Source: Glutinoglossum americanum (Eukaryota; Ascomycota; Geoglossomycetes; Geoglossales; Geoglossaceae). Taken from it: DNA of 64,000 nt. The notes under the pieces are model-generated. The model did no database searches and was not told where the DNA came from. It saw nothing but the letters and a program-made list of their open reading frames with translations. Each line of letters opens with the position of its first letter. The stretch's first letter is position 1. The position numbers and the translations under genes are program-made. The stretch lies in NCBI GenBank assembly GCA_020080175.1, contig JAGHQL010000078.1:51273-115272 (forward strand), read 5' to 3'. This document shows, in pieces, positions 11,200 to 23,540 of the stretch.

Positions 11200-11996
11200 C
11201 GAAGACGACATTGGGTAGGGTGGATGATGCGTGTTTTGAAATTTCAAGACCTTGTGATGGGCTTTATGGGGAAATACAGACCTACGAGACTTTGTGATTC
11301 CTTCAGGCGGAGGAAGTTGGGTTTTAACTTCACCGTACTCATGCAGACCATGTCTAGCATGTTCGTTTCTACTCAATTTCATGAATATTTTATTTAGTCT
11401 CTCCAGCATGCTTGTGATTCTTGGGCGCATGGGTGGGGCCATTATATCAGTCAGTTGCTCATCGCTGGCATGGTGTTGGAAAGGATGCTTTATGCATAGT
11501 CATCAATGAAATTTAATGGTTGCGGGAAGGCGAAGGTCTACGATAAATTCCCCACGGGCAAGGATAATATGCATGTGTGCAAGAACTCGTTCGTGAAGCT
11601 GCAGGTAGCCGTTGTGTCAAAATGTCCAATTTCCGGGAACACTCGCCAAGGCCTGCGTTCAGACGAACGAACGCGGGCTATCAACAAAGTTATCAACACC
11701 AGCAAGACGTCATCAACAAGCTCTCCTACAGCCAAACCGTCTTTTATCCACACACCTAGTCCCAAAATAAATAATCCAGAGCTTTTGCGCGTCTGGTAAC
11801 CACCAGATCTAAAATTTGTTCATCTAAACTTCGTTTAGTCGCGTCTCCTTAGCTCGTGAATCTTGCGGCTCAATCCCCAGCAGCATCGAAATAACGCCAC
11901 CTAACGGCTTACTGCGGTCCCCTGAGGGTTTCTGTTTTTGCACGAGGAGGGGACACAAAAGTGCCTCTAGGCGTGTACTAGAAAACATCCGCAGTC
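11200..11996. other. Intergenic region between RAD6 and kinesin
   Basis: RAD6 3' UTR and kinesin promoter/5' UTR. Several short open frames on both strands show no motif and no conserved start. Confidence 0.4.
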
Positions 11997-14900
11997 ATGG
12001 CGTAAGTTACTCCCCTGAATGCAGGATTTGGCCGGGAGAGAGTTACCTGGTGCTGATATCTGCGGTGTTCATATAGGGACGTTAAGGGATCTGGAAGTGG
12101 TAACACCATCAAGGGTACGCATATCTTGTTCGACATGAGGTGGTCCTAGATATGAGATTACAGATGGAGGACTGACTGCGAAGTATCCTAGTGGTGGCGC
12201 GATTTCGGCCCCAAAACAAGATAGAGCTGGAGAGCGGAGGGGAACCCATTGTACAATTTCAATCGGAGGATACGTGCGAATTGAACGTATGTCCACGCTA
12301 TCCAGCGCTATTATCTCGTGGCCAAAACACTATGAGTTGCGCCCTAAGGTATCTGCTAATTTGCTACAGTCGAAAGAAGCAGCTGGTGCCTTTACTTTCG
12401 ACCGCGTTTTCGATATGAACTCTCGCCAGAAAGACGTATTCAACTTTTCCATCAAATCTACCGTCGACGACATCCTTAATGGCTACAATGGTACGGTTTT
12501 CGCCTATGGGCAGACCGGGGCTGGGAAATCATATACTATGATGGGGTCAGACATAGACAATGATGATACCCGGGGTATAATCCCACGTATTGTCGAGCAG
12601 ATCTTTGCGAGTATTTTGGCTAGTCCCGAGAATATCGAGTACACTGTCAGAGTCAGTTATATGGAGATCTATATGGAACGGATCCGGGACCTCCTAGCGC
12701 CACAGAACGACAACCTGCCCGTGCATGAGGAGAAGAATCGAGGGGTATATGTCAAAGGCTTGCTGGAGATATATGTGTCTAGCGTGCAAGAGGTCTATGA
12801 AGTTATGCGGAGGGGTGGCACAGCTAGAGCTGTAGCTGCAACGAACATGAATCAAGAATCCTCACGATCACATTCCATTTTCGTCATCACTATCACCCAG
12901 AAGAATGTCGAAACGGGGTCAGCAAAGAGCGGGCAGCTATTTCTTGTAGATTTGGCGGGCAGTGAGAAAGTGGGCAAGACAGGAGCAAGTGGCCAAACGC
13001 TCGAGGAGGCGAAAAAGATCAACAAGAGTTTAAGTGCGCTAGGAATGGTCATCAATTCGTTGACCGACGGCAAATCGACGCACATCCCATATCGAGATTC
13101 GAAATTAACGAGAATCCTACAGGAGAGTTTGGGAGGAAATAGCCGGACAACCCTGATTATCAATTGTTCGCCTAGTAGCTACAATGATGCCGAGACACTG
13201 AGCACCCTAAGGTTTGGGGTACGGGCGAAGGCCATTAAGAACAAGGCGAAGATTAATGCTGAGCTTAGTCCTGCAGAGCTAAAGGCTCTCCTGAGGAAGG
13301 CCCAAAACCAAGTCACCACCTTTGAGAACTATATAACGAGTCTTGAAGGGGAGGTTCAGATCTGGAGAAGTGGAGAATCTGTGCCAAAGGAGAAATGGGC
13401 ATCCCCTCTTTCGGGGGATGGAGTTGCAGGACTGAAAATGGAAATAAGATCTCCAAGGCCTGGGACGCCATCAAGGCTACAAGCTGAAATACCTTCTCGA
13501 CCGGATAGCCGGATGGCGGATAGATCGAGTACGCCTACTATCATTCTTGACAAGGATGAGCGCGAGGAGTTTCTGAGACGGGAGAATGAATTGCAAGACC
13601 AGATCGCTGAAAAAGAATCCCAAATTGCAACAGCTGAAAAGACCCTTCGAGAAGCCAAGGAGGAGCTTGCATACTTGAAAGACCACGACTCTAGAACGGG
13701 CAAGGATAATGAGAAGCTGGCTAGCGAAGTAAACGAATTAAAGATGCACCTAGAAAAAATCTCCTTCGAGAGCAAAGAGGCGCAGATTACCATCGACAGC
13801 TTTAAAGAGGCAAATTCAGAGCTCACAGTTGAGTTGGACGAGGTAAAACAGCAGCTTTTGGATATTAGGATGAGTGCAAAGGAGACAGGTGCCGTGCTAG
13901 ATGAGAAAGAGAAGAAAAAGGCGGAGCGCATGGCTAAGATGATGGCAAGCTTTGACCTCGGGGGGGATGTATTCAGCGATAATGAGAGAAACATCCGTCG
14001 CGTTATCGAGCAAGTTGATGCTCTTCAAGCTACAAGTCTCGCGGGAGAGGCTGCTTCGCCTGGCGATCTAAAGGAATTGAGATCGAAGCTCCTGGAAACT
14101 CAGGGAATTGTCAGGCAGGCGGAACTTTCGCTCAATGAACGCGCAGAGCAGAGCGAGGGTGCACTCAGGCGACGAGAAGAACTAGAGGAGAAACTTGCGG
14201 TGTTGGAGCGAGAGTACGAGGAGCTCCTTGAGCGGAATCTGGGCGAAGCCGATATTGGAGAGATAAAGGCAAGACTAGAGAAGGCGTACATGAACAAGAG
14301 AGAGGCACAAGCCGAGATGGTACAAGACCTAAAAGAGGAGATGGTGCGAAAGAGCGAAGATAATGAAAAGCTAAAGTCATCGGTCGAAGATTTACAACAG
14401 AGGCTTAAGGCTGGTGGTGCCCAAATGAATGGTACAGTGGGTTTGGCGAATGGAAAGACAGTCCAGCAGCAGATCGCAGAGTTTGATGTCATGAAAAAGA
14501 GCCTGATGCGGGATCTTCAGAATCGATGCGAGAGGGTGGGTCACCTACCTCTCTTACTCACCCCCTTCACCTGAGGGACTTGGCTACGCATGGTTTAATG
14601 ATCTTCTGCTAATGGAGCGCACAATCCTCTAGGTCGTTGAACTAGAAATCTCTCTTGATGAGACGCGGGAGCAATACAATAACGTACTCCGTTCGTCCAA
14701 CAATCGCGCCCAACAGAAAAAGATGGCCTTCCTTGAGCGGAACCTGGAGCAACTTACCCATGTCCAGCGTCAGCTGGTTGAGCAGAACAGCAGCCTGAAG
14801 AAAGAGGTTGCCATCGCGGAGCGCAAACTTATAGCTCGTAATGAACGTATCCAGAGCTTGGAGAGTCTCTTGCATGACTCCCAGGAGAAACTCATCCAAG

Positions 14901-15262
14901 CAAACCACAGGTTTGTGTTCTACCCTCCCCCCTATAGAGTGCAAGTAGTACTTACCGTTAATCTCTCAAACCCCAGATTTGAGACACAACTCATAGCCGT
15001 CAAGGAACGGCTTGAGGCCGCGAAGGCTGGCAGTACAAGATTCCTTCCCTCCATGCAAACTGGTACCGGTGGCTTTAGCTTCAACACCGGGGGCTCACGC
15101 ATCGCAAAACCACTTCGCGGGGGTGGCGGCAGCGGCGACGCATATCCAGCGGGCATTGAATCCTTCTCTTCAATACCGGCTGTCGCCGGATTTCAGGCTC
15201 AGGAGTCATCTGGTGTGAAGAGGAATAGTGGTAGTAGCTGGAATTTCTTAACACGATCATGA
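11997..15262 (+). CDS. Conventional kinesin heavy chain (kinesin-1, fungal Nkin type)
   Basis: Six exons (11997-12001, 12077-12114, 12192-12286, 12370-14535, 14633-14910, 14977-15262) give ~955 residues. The first coding exon is only five bases (ATG plus GC) before GTAAGT. The second is 38 nt and supplies ADVKGSGNTIK. The motor follows: VVARFRPQN, TFDRVFDMN, GQTGAGKS (~93-100), NQESSRSHSIF (switch I), VDLAGSEKV (switch II), NKSLSALG, IPYRDSKLTRILQ. A neck and long coiled-coil stalk fill residues ~360-860. Near residue 902 the tail carries RIAKPLRGG, matching the autoinhibitory IAK motif of kinesin-1. This is a processive plus-end motor for organelles and secretory vesicles during hyphal growth. 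Fungal members work without light chains. Confidence 0.95.
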
Positions 15263-15841
15263 CGGTGAACGAAGATTTTATCAACACTTTTTTTAAGTCC
15301 CACTACATGGATCTTCACGCCTCCTTTTCCTTTCTTTTTATTCTCTTTTGTATTCCTTTTATCTTGGAGGTCTCAAACTCGTTAAAACGGGGCACCAGAT
15401 CTAAACGCCATACCCTGAAGGGGAGTTGCTTCGGTTTCAGAGGGCTGGCCCGGTGTAGAGTGGGGTTGCAAAAAGGGTTGCGCATAATATGAGAGATACC
15501 TGAAATCGCATCATAGGTAGAATAGACTCCCACGTGATTCTGTTCTACTCTATGTTGTGTGGGTATGTTCTCACCGTCATGGATGGGAAAGTGAGTCTTA
15601 ACGAAATTTACTTATTGGGCAGAGGACAGCATGAAACGTAACGAGACATATAAAGTTGAATGTTGCGCGCAGACAGCCGCTTGACGCCTGCGAGGCACTC
15701 GCATGAAGAACCACAGAAGGACCCACACGAGAAACTCCACCAATGATCGCGAAGGATTCGCGTGAGACCACCCCACCGGTGCACCGCCAACCAATCTACC
15801 AATTCCCCGCCCAAAACTTACTGCTGCACTCCGCGGGCTAT
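15263..15841. other. Convergent 3' intergenic region
   Basis: It lies between the kinesin stop and the stop of the minus-strand E2 gene. It is T-rich at its left end (likely kinesin 3' UTR). No supported gene. Confidence 0.4.
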
Positions 15842-16534
15842 TCACATCTCCAAGCTATCCCTCACACACCTCCTCACGCGTTTCTTAAACTCAGGCATAT
15901 CCTCCCTCCACAATCTTGCAGCATCAAGATTTGCTGGACTCTCGTCGTTAGGGGAACTAAGCATGGAGATCACGCTGAGGAGGATGGTCTCCGGAGTTTG
16001 GACGGGGGACCAGCGCTCGGCGGCGGATTCATAACCGTATTTATCATCTTCGGGGGGGTGGAGGATCGAGATGCATACTTCACCATTTTCGTAGACTGAT
16101 AGTTGGCGGGGGTTAGCTAGAAGAGGGTGGGGGGGATAATATATCGGCTAGGAGAGGAAGGGTAGTGGCGTACTATTAGGATGGAAGATGGGGGTTTCGA
16201 ATTTCATCTTTGGAGGGAGGTGGGGATATTCCTTTGGGAAGGAGAGGCGGGCACGGAAGAATCCTCCTAAATATTGTTTATGGTTCGTAAGTCTGTTGTT
16301 TCACGAGCCCGTAGTCAAATAGCTCGCGGCCGGGCCCCACAAACATCACAAGGAAACCAGACCAGAGGACTCACCACCATAGTACTTGCACTCGTCACTA
16401 ATCATCAACATAACCTCCCACTCATAGACACTGCTATCGACCAACCCGCAGCTAATTCCAGGGATGTCCTTATCGGTCTGCATCTGCTTGAGCTGGCGGC
16501 CAAGCAACGCCGCGGATGCCGAAGTCGCTGACAT
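15842..16534 (-). CDS. Ubiquitin-conjugating enzyme E2, UBE2G1/Ubc15 type
   Basis: Minus-strand exons 16534-16375, 16266-16174 and 16095-15842 encode 168 residues. Introns use GTGAGT and GTACGC donors and TTTAG and ATCAG acceptors. UBC landmarks are [52 protein letters not shown] and [20 protein letters not shown]. The catalytic Cys is followed by the acidic insertion loop typical of the UBE2G/Cdc34 group, then [20 protein letters not shown] and [17 protein letters not shown]. The best match I can name is S. pombe Ubc15 / human UBE2G1. The segment usually reading like a TPDDTLYEGG loop is here [11 protein letters not shown], adding an extra Cys. Budding-yeast Ubc7 (ER-associated degradation) is the alternative relative. 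Confidence 0.9.
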
Positions 16535-17567
16535 TATTTCTTAGAGCAAACTCTTGTCACTATTCCGTCTAAGGCAGTGCTAAAGGATTTGTTAAGGCTC
16601 TCTGATGTTATATCAATTGTACAGCTTGGCTAGCAAGGCTGTAGTGCGAGGAGGCGGGCGAGGGCAAGGTGGCGGAACGGTAACGGTGGATGAGGAACAA
16701 AAGAGTGTGGTTGGAGGGGACCAACTTAAAATTGCGAGGATAGCACAAGATCGCCTAGATGGCCACCATCCGTTCGAAGGCTATGCGATTGAGTTTTAGG
16801 AGTATTTTATATCTGGCTGGAGTAGAGAAAAGGCTCAAAGTAGTAAAAGAATCCAGCCAGATGGTGAATCTCGAGGGCCTGTTTATTTGGCGGGGTTACG
16901 CGAGGGAGGAAAAACAAAATATCAATTAATGCTTAAGACTCTTGCAGGAGCGGGATCTATCTGCCTTGTGTTTTCCTCACGCGTGAGATAGATCGGAAAT
17001 TATATTTATGGTGAAATATGGGTCAAGGGCCCAAAGACATCGCTATATATACGACCTGGTTTCGAGATGGAATGTAAGTCTTGTGACGGGATTGGAGGGC
17101 TCACATGCAGAGAGCGTGGGTCATATGCAATGTGCAATGCAAGATAGTCGGCAGCGTAACGACGCATCTATGGGTCGGCGATGCAGCTAAGAATATGTAG
17201 GCCGGTTGTCAATCAGGGATTTCACATCTTTGCTCGAGAGCACACGGCGGTGCGATAGGTTTGACCTCTAGCCCAGACAAAAAAAATATAGAATTGATGA
17301 TGTCTACCTTGTTCCACGCCATTAAAAGTCCTGTTCAGCCTTTCCCCTACACGTTATGATGATAGCTTTGCTTTCCAAATCCCACCCCAAGACGACACAA
17401 AGAGAAAGATCAAACAACTAAGGGGAGTGTGTAGTCATTCAGAATGAATGTCTGAGGCGATACACTGTATGCCTATCGACAGGGGATAACCCATCATTGG
17501 AAATTCCAAAAGTCTAGCTCTCTCGTCCGAAATTGCGATTCACCGCCAACCCTACCCACCGACTGAC
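16535..17567. other. Gene-free stretch
   Basis: It contains the promoter side of the UBE2G1-like gene and the 3' side of the next minus-strand gene. Open frames up to ~64 codons have no motif. No RNA gene or repeat was recognised. Confidence 0.4.
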
Positions 17568-18785
17568 CTAGACGGCTGGGACGGTTACAGGGGTCGCTGT
17601 CACCATGCTTCTGAGCGTGTTCGCGATTTCCGGCATGAAATAGGCGACCTCAGCGGAGAAAATGACCGCGAACAAGACGAGCAGCGAAATCTGGATGGCC
17701 CAGACCTTGGCATACAATTTCAGCAGTCTGACTCTCGATGACCAGCCAAAGCTCCTCCACGCATCCAGCATCCCGACCACGCCGCTTCCACCGATTATTT
17801 CGGGGACGACCTTCCCGCCAAAAGACCGATCAAATGGTACAATGGACTCCTCGGAATCAGGGAGCAAGGAAGCCTGCACTCTAGCAAGAGTGACGGTCGC
17901 TGGGATTTGGATCAGGATAAAAACAGCAAGCCCGACGACGACGACGGCAAGGCCGTAGCGGCAGAGGGCGTGCACGATGGCGCGTCTCTCCGCATCGTCA
18001 GCAGGGGGGGCACGTCCAACCTTATCAACAAGGTCCTTCAAGCCATTCATGCGGGCAAGTTGGGTTGGCAGTAAAACAGCCAGGTGGTCAGCGACTGCGG
18101 ACAGAGAAGCCGCAGGAAGGACTTTAAACCAAGTCCTCAAGGCGGGCAAGCGACGGAACCAATACTGAGACGACCCTTCAGAGATGACAATGTTGTTCCA
18201 TGCGAGATCCAAGCGGGAGAACAAGACAAGCGCAATAATGCCACCAACAGGCCGGGGGAAATATGACATGAGACCTGCGGCGGCAGCCACCAGGAAACAA
18301 TACACAACACGCAGCGCAGCTCCACGAAGCGGCCCGGTCCAACCATCGCGGGCTCGTAGATGACGAAGAGTCACGCGGAAGGACGATGTGATAGGGCGGT
18401 TCCGAACGAGGTGAAGTTCCGGCTCGGCTATCTTGCGATCATTACCGTCCTTATTGAACTCAGAGAGCGGTGCATCAGGATCATCAGAGCCACTATCGAC
18501 AGTAATATAAGCCGTGACGGTAGGATCCTCGACAATCGCCAAAGTCGCGATGACCTGGCCGTAGACATAACTGATCTGCAAGCGAATAGACTATTATTAG
18601 ACACCCCATGCCAATATCAACGAAGACGAATGTCCAAAACTCACCAGTACGCTCGCAAAAATATACGCAACAAACGTCCCCAAAATCAACGCCTTCGCGA
18701 TCATCTCCTGCGCCGAGTGACTCTCATCGTTCGGTGGCGCCTGGGCCACGGTGACGAATCCCCGCTTAACGAGACTCCGAAGCAT
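17568..18785 (-). CDS. Multipass membrane protein of unknown function
   Basis: Minus-strand exons 18785-18645 and 18575-17568 (intron GTGAGT...TTGCAG, 69 nt) encode ~382 residues. At least four hydrophobic segments are visible: KALILGTFVAYIFASVL (~31-47), a stretch around VVYCFLVAAAAGLM, YGLAVVVVGLAVFILIQIP, and AIQISLLVLFAVIFSAEVAY near the C-terminus. Between the first two lies an acidic soluble loop (DSGSDDPDAPLSEF). I recall related proteins in other Pezizomycotina but can assign no function. A T-rich acceptor-like TTCTAG sits just upstream of the start, which suggests an intron in the 5' UTR; no upstream ATG was found to pair with it. Confidence 0.6.
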
Positions 18786-19562
18786 CTTGCCCGTGTCGAG
18801 TCCCTAGAATGAAAGAAGGTGGAGACACAAAAAAAAAATATAGCTCAGCGTTTTCGACGACCTACTAATACACTCAGTGATAGCAGTGGGATGAATGGAA
18901 GAAGGTATGGATGGTTTCGAGGAAGGAATGAATAAACCAGCTGGAGGCAGATGAGGCGACGTCGTCTATTATCTACTTGTGGGAGGGGGGGCCAAGGCTG
19001 AGTGAAGCACCCCTGTTATTGCCGCCGTCGAATCCAACCAATAGCCGAGTTTCAGGGAGCTTCATAAGCATCCTGAATGTTTCCGCGCCCCACAAGGACT
19101 CGTAACACGAGACGGAGATGAGTCGGCGGAATCCTTCCTGGTCAACTGGACCAATAAAAGCCGGTTCTATTAGCCAACCATGCTCTTTTTAGGCCGAGAT
19201 CTATTTCAACAAGGGTACGCGTATACATTCAAGGGCGTTGCTCATTGTTTATGCGAGTTGGGGGGGGGCTTATATTCTAGATGTTGGATTTTTCAACAAA
19301 CCCCGCCATTCTAACAGATCGAAATGGTTACCTTCCACGCGCTATGTTTTTTTTTTCCCGGCCTTCTTCCAGTAGCTCAGCCAGGCTCATGATATACGCA
19401 AACCCAGACCCTCTAGGATGTAGTCTATGACTGAATGCTAAGAAGAAGAAAAAAAAGGTATCTATATGGATAAAAAGCGAGAAAAATGCCTGTTCTGGTG
19501 ATGAATCATAGTCGTAGCGCAATAATAATTTATCCATCCGCACCACCGTCTCGCGATTTCCT
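18786..19562. other. Intergenic region
   Basis: Probable promoter of the membrane-protein gene on the left and 3' UTR of the carnitine carrier on the right. G-, A- and T-homopolymer runs are present (for example near 18830 and 19346). No gene is supported. Confidence 0.4.
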
Positions 19563-20768
19563 TCAAAACAATCTATCCATGGCTTTGTGTGCCAACTCCA
19601 CTCCCAGACTAACCAAAGGAGAGCCATTAGTTTCCATCCAGGTCTAGCGAATGGATTGACTTACAAGGTCGCAGCGTTTGCAGGCACCGCTCTCGCCAGT
19701 GCCGGGCCTATTCCAGGGAAGAAAGCCTTGAATCCTCCTTTGCCATGGATTTCCCTGACGATGCCACCGATAGTTGGTTTGCCCTCAGCTGTCTGTAGCC
19801 GACTTTTGACCGTATCTATAGGGAATACTGGAATCCACATAGCAATGCCTGCTGCTCCTCCAGCAGCCATTACAGCTGTCAAGCTAAGCGGCCCAGGCTT
19901 GCCGTTCTCATCCTTAGGCGTGAGAGTGCGTTTAATGTATTCGTAAGTGGCGAAGTAGGCCGCTGACCCTGGCCCGTCTCGCGCCAGTGTTGCAGCACTG
20001 CCGCGGAAGACGCTGCGGATTCCACCCTCCTTGTAGAGCTGGCGGACAACGTCCACACCACCGGAATACTTTGGTTTCTCGCCTGGCGCTAGCTGTTTCT
20101 GTCCTTGGATCTGGAGAAGGACTTTTACTCTTTCAAAGGGGGCGGTTATAATGGTCATGGGGATTGCAGAGAAGAACCCAGCGGCGGAGATCTGAGCCAC
20201 CGTGAATTGGTTATTTTCGACGGTTCCGAACCTCCTGACCAAGCCCTTGCCCACGTCATAGCCCCAGAAGCTAACAGCAACTAAGGGAAGGTTAACCCAA
20301 TTTGTAGGAGGAGCTTTGGGTTTCGGATGCTTACACATAGGTGTTACTCCGACAAGTGGTGCTGAGACGCCAGCGTAGAGACCCTGCGCCCTGTCAATAC
20401 CGTACATGAGGTAACTGGTGCGTCAATGACGAACCCTTCGAAGCCCCTCACGCGCTACCGTTTTCCGTACGACATCGATGGCCGACGAGTACAAGCCCGT
20501 TTCTGCGGTCTGCAGCCGTACTTTGACGAGATCGAATGGGTGGCCTATTGCCCCCGGTATTAAGCTTAGATTCCTACATTCCATTTTCCGAATTGCAGCA
20601 TGAAAACCACGTACCAACAACAACCGCGCAAACACCACCAACGCCTCCCGCAATCAGTGAACGCAACCCCGAAAAAGACCGTTTCGTCACTTCCTTGACG
20701 TCCCCCTTTAATTCTTCTTTGGATGGCATGTGAGGCGCTGGCAACTTGGAGTTTGGAGGAGTAGACAT
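19563..20768 (-). CDS. CRC1: Mitochondrial carnitine/acylcarnitine carrier (Crc1/AcuH type)
   Basis: Five minus-strand exons (20768-20615, 20544-20435, 20383-20335, 20280-19665, 19608-19563) encode ~324 residues, the normal length. The three mitochondrial-carrier repeats show their signatures: HPFDLVKVRLQT, APFERVKVLLQIQ and FPIDTVKSRLQT. Family-specific stretches are SLIAGGVGGVCAVVVG, GLYAGVSAPLVGVTPMFAVSFWGYD and a C-terminus ending FLGVELAHKAMDRLF. The protein exchanges acylcarnitine for carnitine across the inner membrane and is needed for growth on fatty acids or acetate. Small exons of 46 and 49 nt are fixed by phase and by conservation. One donor is weak (GTTCGT at 20434). The gene is divergent from the histidine-phosphatase gene. 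Confidence 0.92.
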
Positions 20769-21426
20769 GGTCAATTAGCTGTGGAGATGTAAAAAAAAAG
20801 GGCTGTTTGCGACACTGGAGCTTTAATGAGTGTCGCGCCGACCTCTTTTTTCCCCTTGCTTTTGATTTCGCGTATATTGCCGAGGCTCGAAAGTTTGCTG
20901 TGTGCGACAATCGGAGCAAGGGATGTGGTGAACGGGCTCCAGTGATGCATGTCATGCGAGATCCACAGGATTTCCAGTGGTCCGTCACACCCACGCCCGC
21001 CATGACGGTACCACAGTGATCGTATTCGCCCGCCATAAGAATAATGCATTACGTATGTCATACTCGCAGCTCGTTCATAGTGATCAGTATCACATGTTGT
21101 TGTCAATGTGACCAGAGTAGACGCGCTTTCCGCGCGCCAACTGCCCCACCCACTTCACGGCATGAGAGAATCTTTTGTCTTGACTGGAAGAGACTTCACT
21201 TAAGCCCAGCTCCCCGTCGTGCTTTCGAATGCGGCGTCAAACCCGTACAGTAGGCTTTGCTGCTCCCAGTCAGCTTAGTCAAAGCTCCTTTGTTCCTGTC
21301 GCTCTGAACTGTTTGCCGTAGCGACCCTTGTTGGCGACTCTACTCGAAGCTAGGATCGATCACCTGGCCAGATCTAGCCACACAACGCAATCTTTGAATC
21401 TGGTATAGATTTCGATATTCGCTCAA
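20769..21426. other. Divergent intergenic region, probable bidirectional promoter
   Basis: 658 bases separate two diverging starts. No coding signal was recognised, so it should carry the promoters of the carnitine carrier (-) and the histidine phosphatase (+). Confidence 0.45.
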
Positions 21427-23540
21427 ATGCCAAACTCTACAGGTCGTCCGCCTGCGATGGCCATCATTGCCAGGTGTGTTTACAAGTTACACTGCTCCTA
21501 TCCCATTGCTCTCACTGCTCATAGGACCCGCACTTGTATTTGCAGTTTAGAGGCTATTAGATGGGTGGGCGCTCTCACTAACTGCTATATAGACACGGAG
21601 CGCGTCTCGACGCTTCGGACAAGCAGTGGCATCTCACATCTCCCACGCCATATGACCCTCCGTTGACATATGGTGGCTGGACACAGTCCCGAGCACTGGG
21701 GGCCAGGATCGCCAGCATTTTGCATGCGCGGGAGAAGCCGCAAACGCAAAATACGGCGCACATCAATGGTGCAGAGGCCTCTCATGATGGGGTCAGCGGT
21801 GAATCAGAGAGCCCTAAAAACGATCGAATGAAACGTAGGAAGCATAGGGTCGTGATTCACACGTCACCTTTCCTTCGCTGCGTGCAAACATCAATTGCCA
21901 TATCTGCAGGCATGGCGCAATATCATGGCAATCACCAACCCAACCACCAAACAACAAAATCTCCGTATCTTTATTCTCAGTTGAATCATGGTGGGCCTCC
22001 AATATCGCCTCTACTCTCCGCTATACCGGAACCGGGCATCGAGACTTCATTTCGTGCCGCAAAGCAAGCAAAAGCTCACAAGCCGAGGAAATTTCGAAGA
22101 CCAACTCTAAGAGTTGATGCGATGCTAGGGGAATGGCTTTCACCAGACTACTTTGAGATGATCACTCCACCACCCAGCTCGGTCGCAATGGTAGTAGCCG
22201 CAAAAGCTGAACTACTGCGGCCTGGAGATTATAGCGAACTAGTTACTGAGGCAAGAGCAAGCAGAGGAATACATGGCTTTCCGGGCGGATGGGGAAGCCT
22301 TACCACAGGCACAGGGTCGGTACCCGAGGATGGCCCGCTCTCGTCGATGTCCAATTTGGGGCAAGCACTGCAAAGAAACGGCCGCCCAAGCAGCGTTGAT
22401 GACGCACACAGCGACAAGAGTCCTCCAAAGCATTCTCCCACGCAGGGGAATCATACTGGCTATCAACCTCCGCCACTGACTTCTGCGGTTTCTTCCTCCG
22501 ACCCTATTCCTGCAGGTTTTGTTGCTCATGCACGAGACGCCTGCGTAGAGGTCGACTATCAATGGGATAGTATGCGAGAACCGCGAAATTGGGGTGATGG
22601 CGGCGAGTATGGCGAAGAATGGGGGGCAATGCACAGGCGATTTCGAAAGGGCCTTGGCCACTTGCTTTCCTGGTACCGTGATAGCGATCTTCCTAAGTCC
22701 AGAAGCGAGAACACTTACAAAAATGGATTTGGTGAATCCCTTGCTTCTCAAGGGGTTGATGATTTGGAAGATGACGACACCGATATTGTTGTTATCCTTG
22801 TTACTCACGGTGCCGGTTGCAATGCTTTGATCGGCGCTCTCACTAACCAGCCTGTTCTTTTAGATGTGGGGATGGCATCCATGACCATGGCAGTCCGAAA
22901 GGATATTGTCAACCCGCCACCTTCTACGGAGCAGATAGCACCAGTTCCGTCTAGCGCCAGAGTACACAGCTTTTCCCAAGAATATGATGTCAAGCTTGTC
23001 GCATCAACGGAGCATCTCCGTGCGCATGCAAATCCGCTCGTTATCCCCCAGCTACAGACTAATTCTCCAACTCTATCTTCGTACTCCCCCCAATTCCGGA
23101 ATCGGTACAGCACAGGTGGAGGTAGCCCTGTGGAAAGTAGCTTCTCCATAGACGAGCCAGCAACTCGATCTACACCCCCAGTTGGGAATGGCGGTACCCG
23201 CCGAAGCGCTACGACCGCTACCCCGAGGATACCATCAAGGGCATTCAGCTCAAGCCCCGGACCTAGAACTAGGACTGGTTCATCCCTTGGGGGTCTGTGG
23301 AGCCCGCCTATAACGAGTAGCGAGGCAACAGAAGAGGAGTTATCCGAGGGGATCCTTTTGAACTTCGAGGATCTAGGCGAGGGTGGGAAAGAAACGGAGG
23401 AAGAGGGGGACAGAGGGCAGGCATATGGGACAGCGGGCAGACACAAAAGCCGGCCAGGCCTTTGGGATGGAGGCCCTCTAATGATGCCGGGAGAGAGGGA
23501 CAGAGACAGGAGACGAAGGTGGACGATGGACGAACACTAA
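21427..23540 (+). CDS. Histidine-phosphatase (phosphoglycerate-mutase-like) family protein
   Basis: Exons 21427-21473 and 21593-23540 encode ~664 residues. Splicing (GTGTGT...TATATAG) is required to build the catalytic RHG motif, IIARHGARLD. Other family elements follow: TYGGWTQSRALGARIASIL, HTSPFLRCVQTSIAISAG, DAMLGEWLSPDYFE, and the second catalytic His in VVILVTHGAGCNALIGAL (~residue 395). The domain is interrupted by a long Ser/Pro/Asn-rich insertion, and the last ~200 residues are disordered with an acidic, then Arg-rich, end. The family includes phosphomonoesterases with varied substrates. A large fungal member like this has no function I can name. Yeast TFIIIC Tau55 also carries such a domain, but nothing else links the two. 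Confidence 0.78.

Noticed and set aside
13356-13994. Long minus-strand open frame of 212 codons
   Set aside because: It is the antisense shadow of the kinesin coiled-coil; its Ser/Phe-rich composition is what reversed Glu/Lys codons give.
22239-23446. Minus-strand frames of 189 and 213 codons
   Set aside because: Both lie inside the histidine-phosphatase exon, have no motif, and are shadows of its codon bias.
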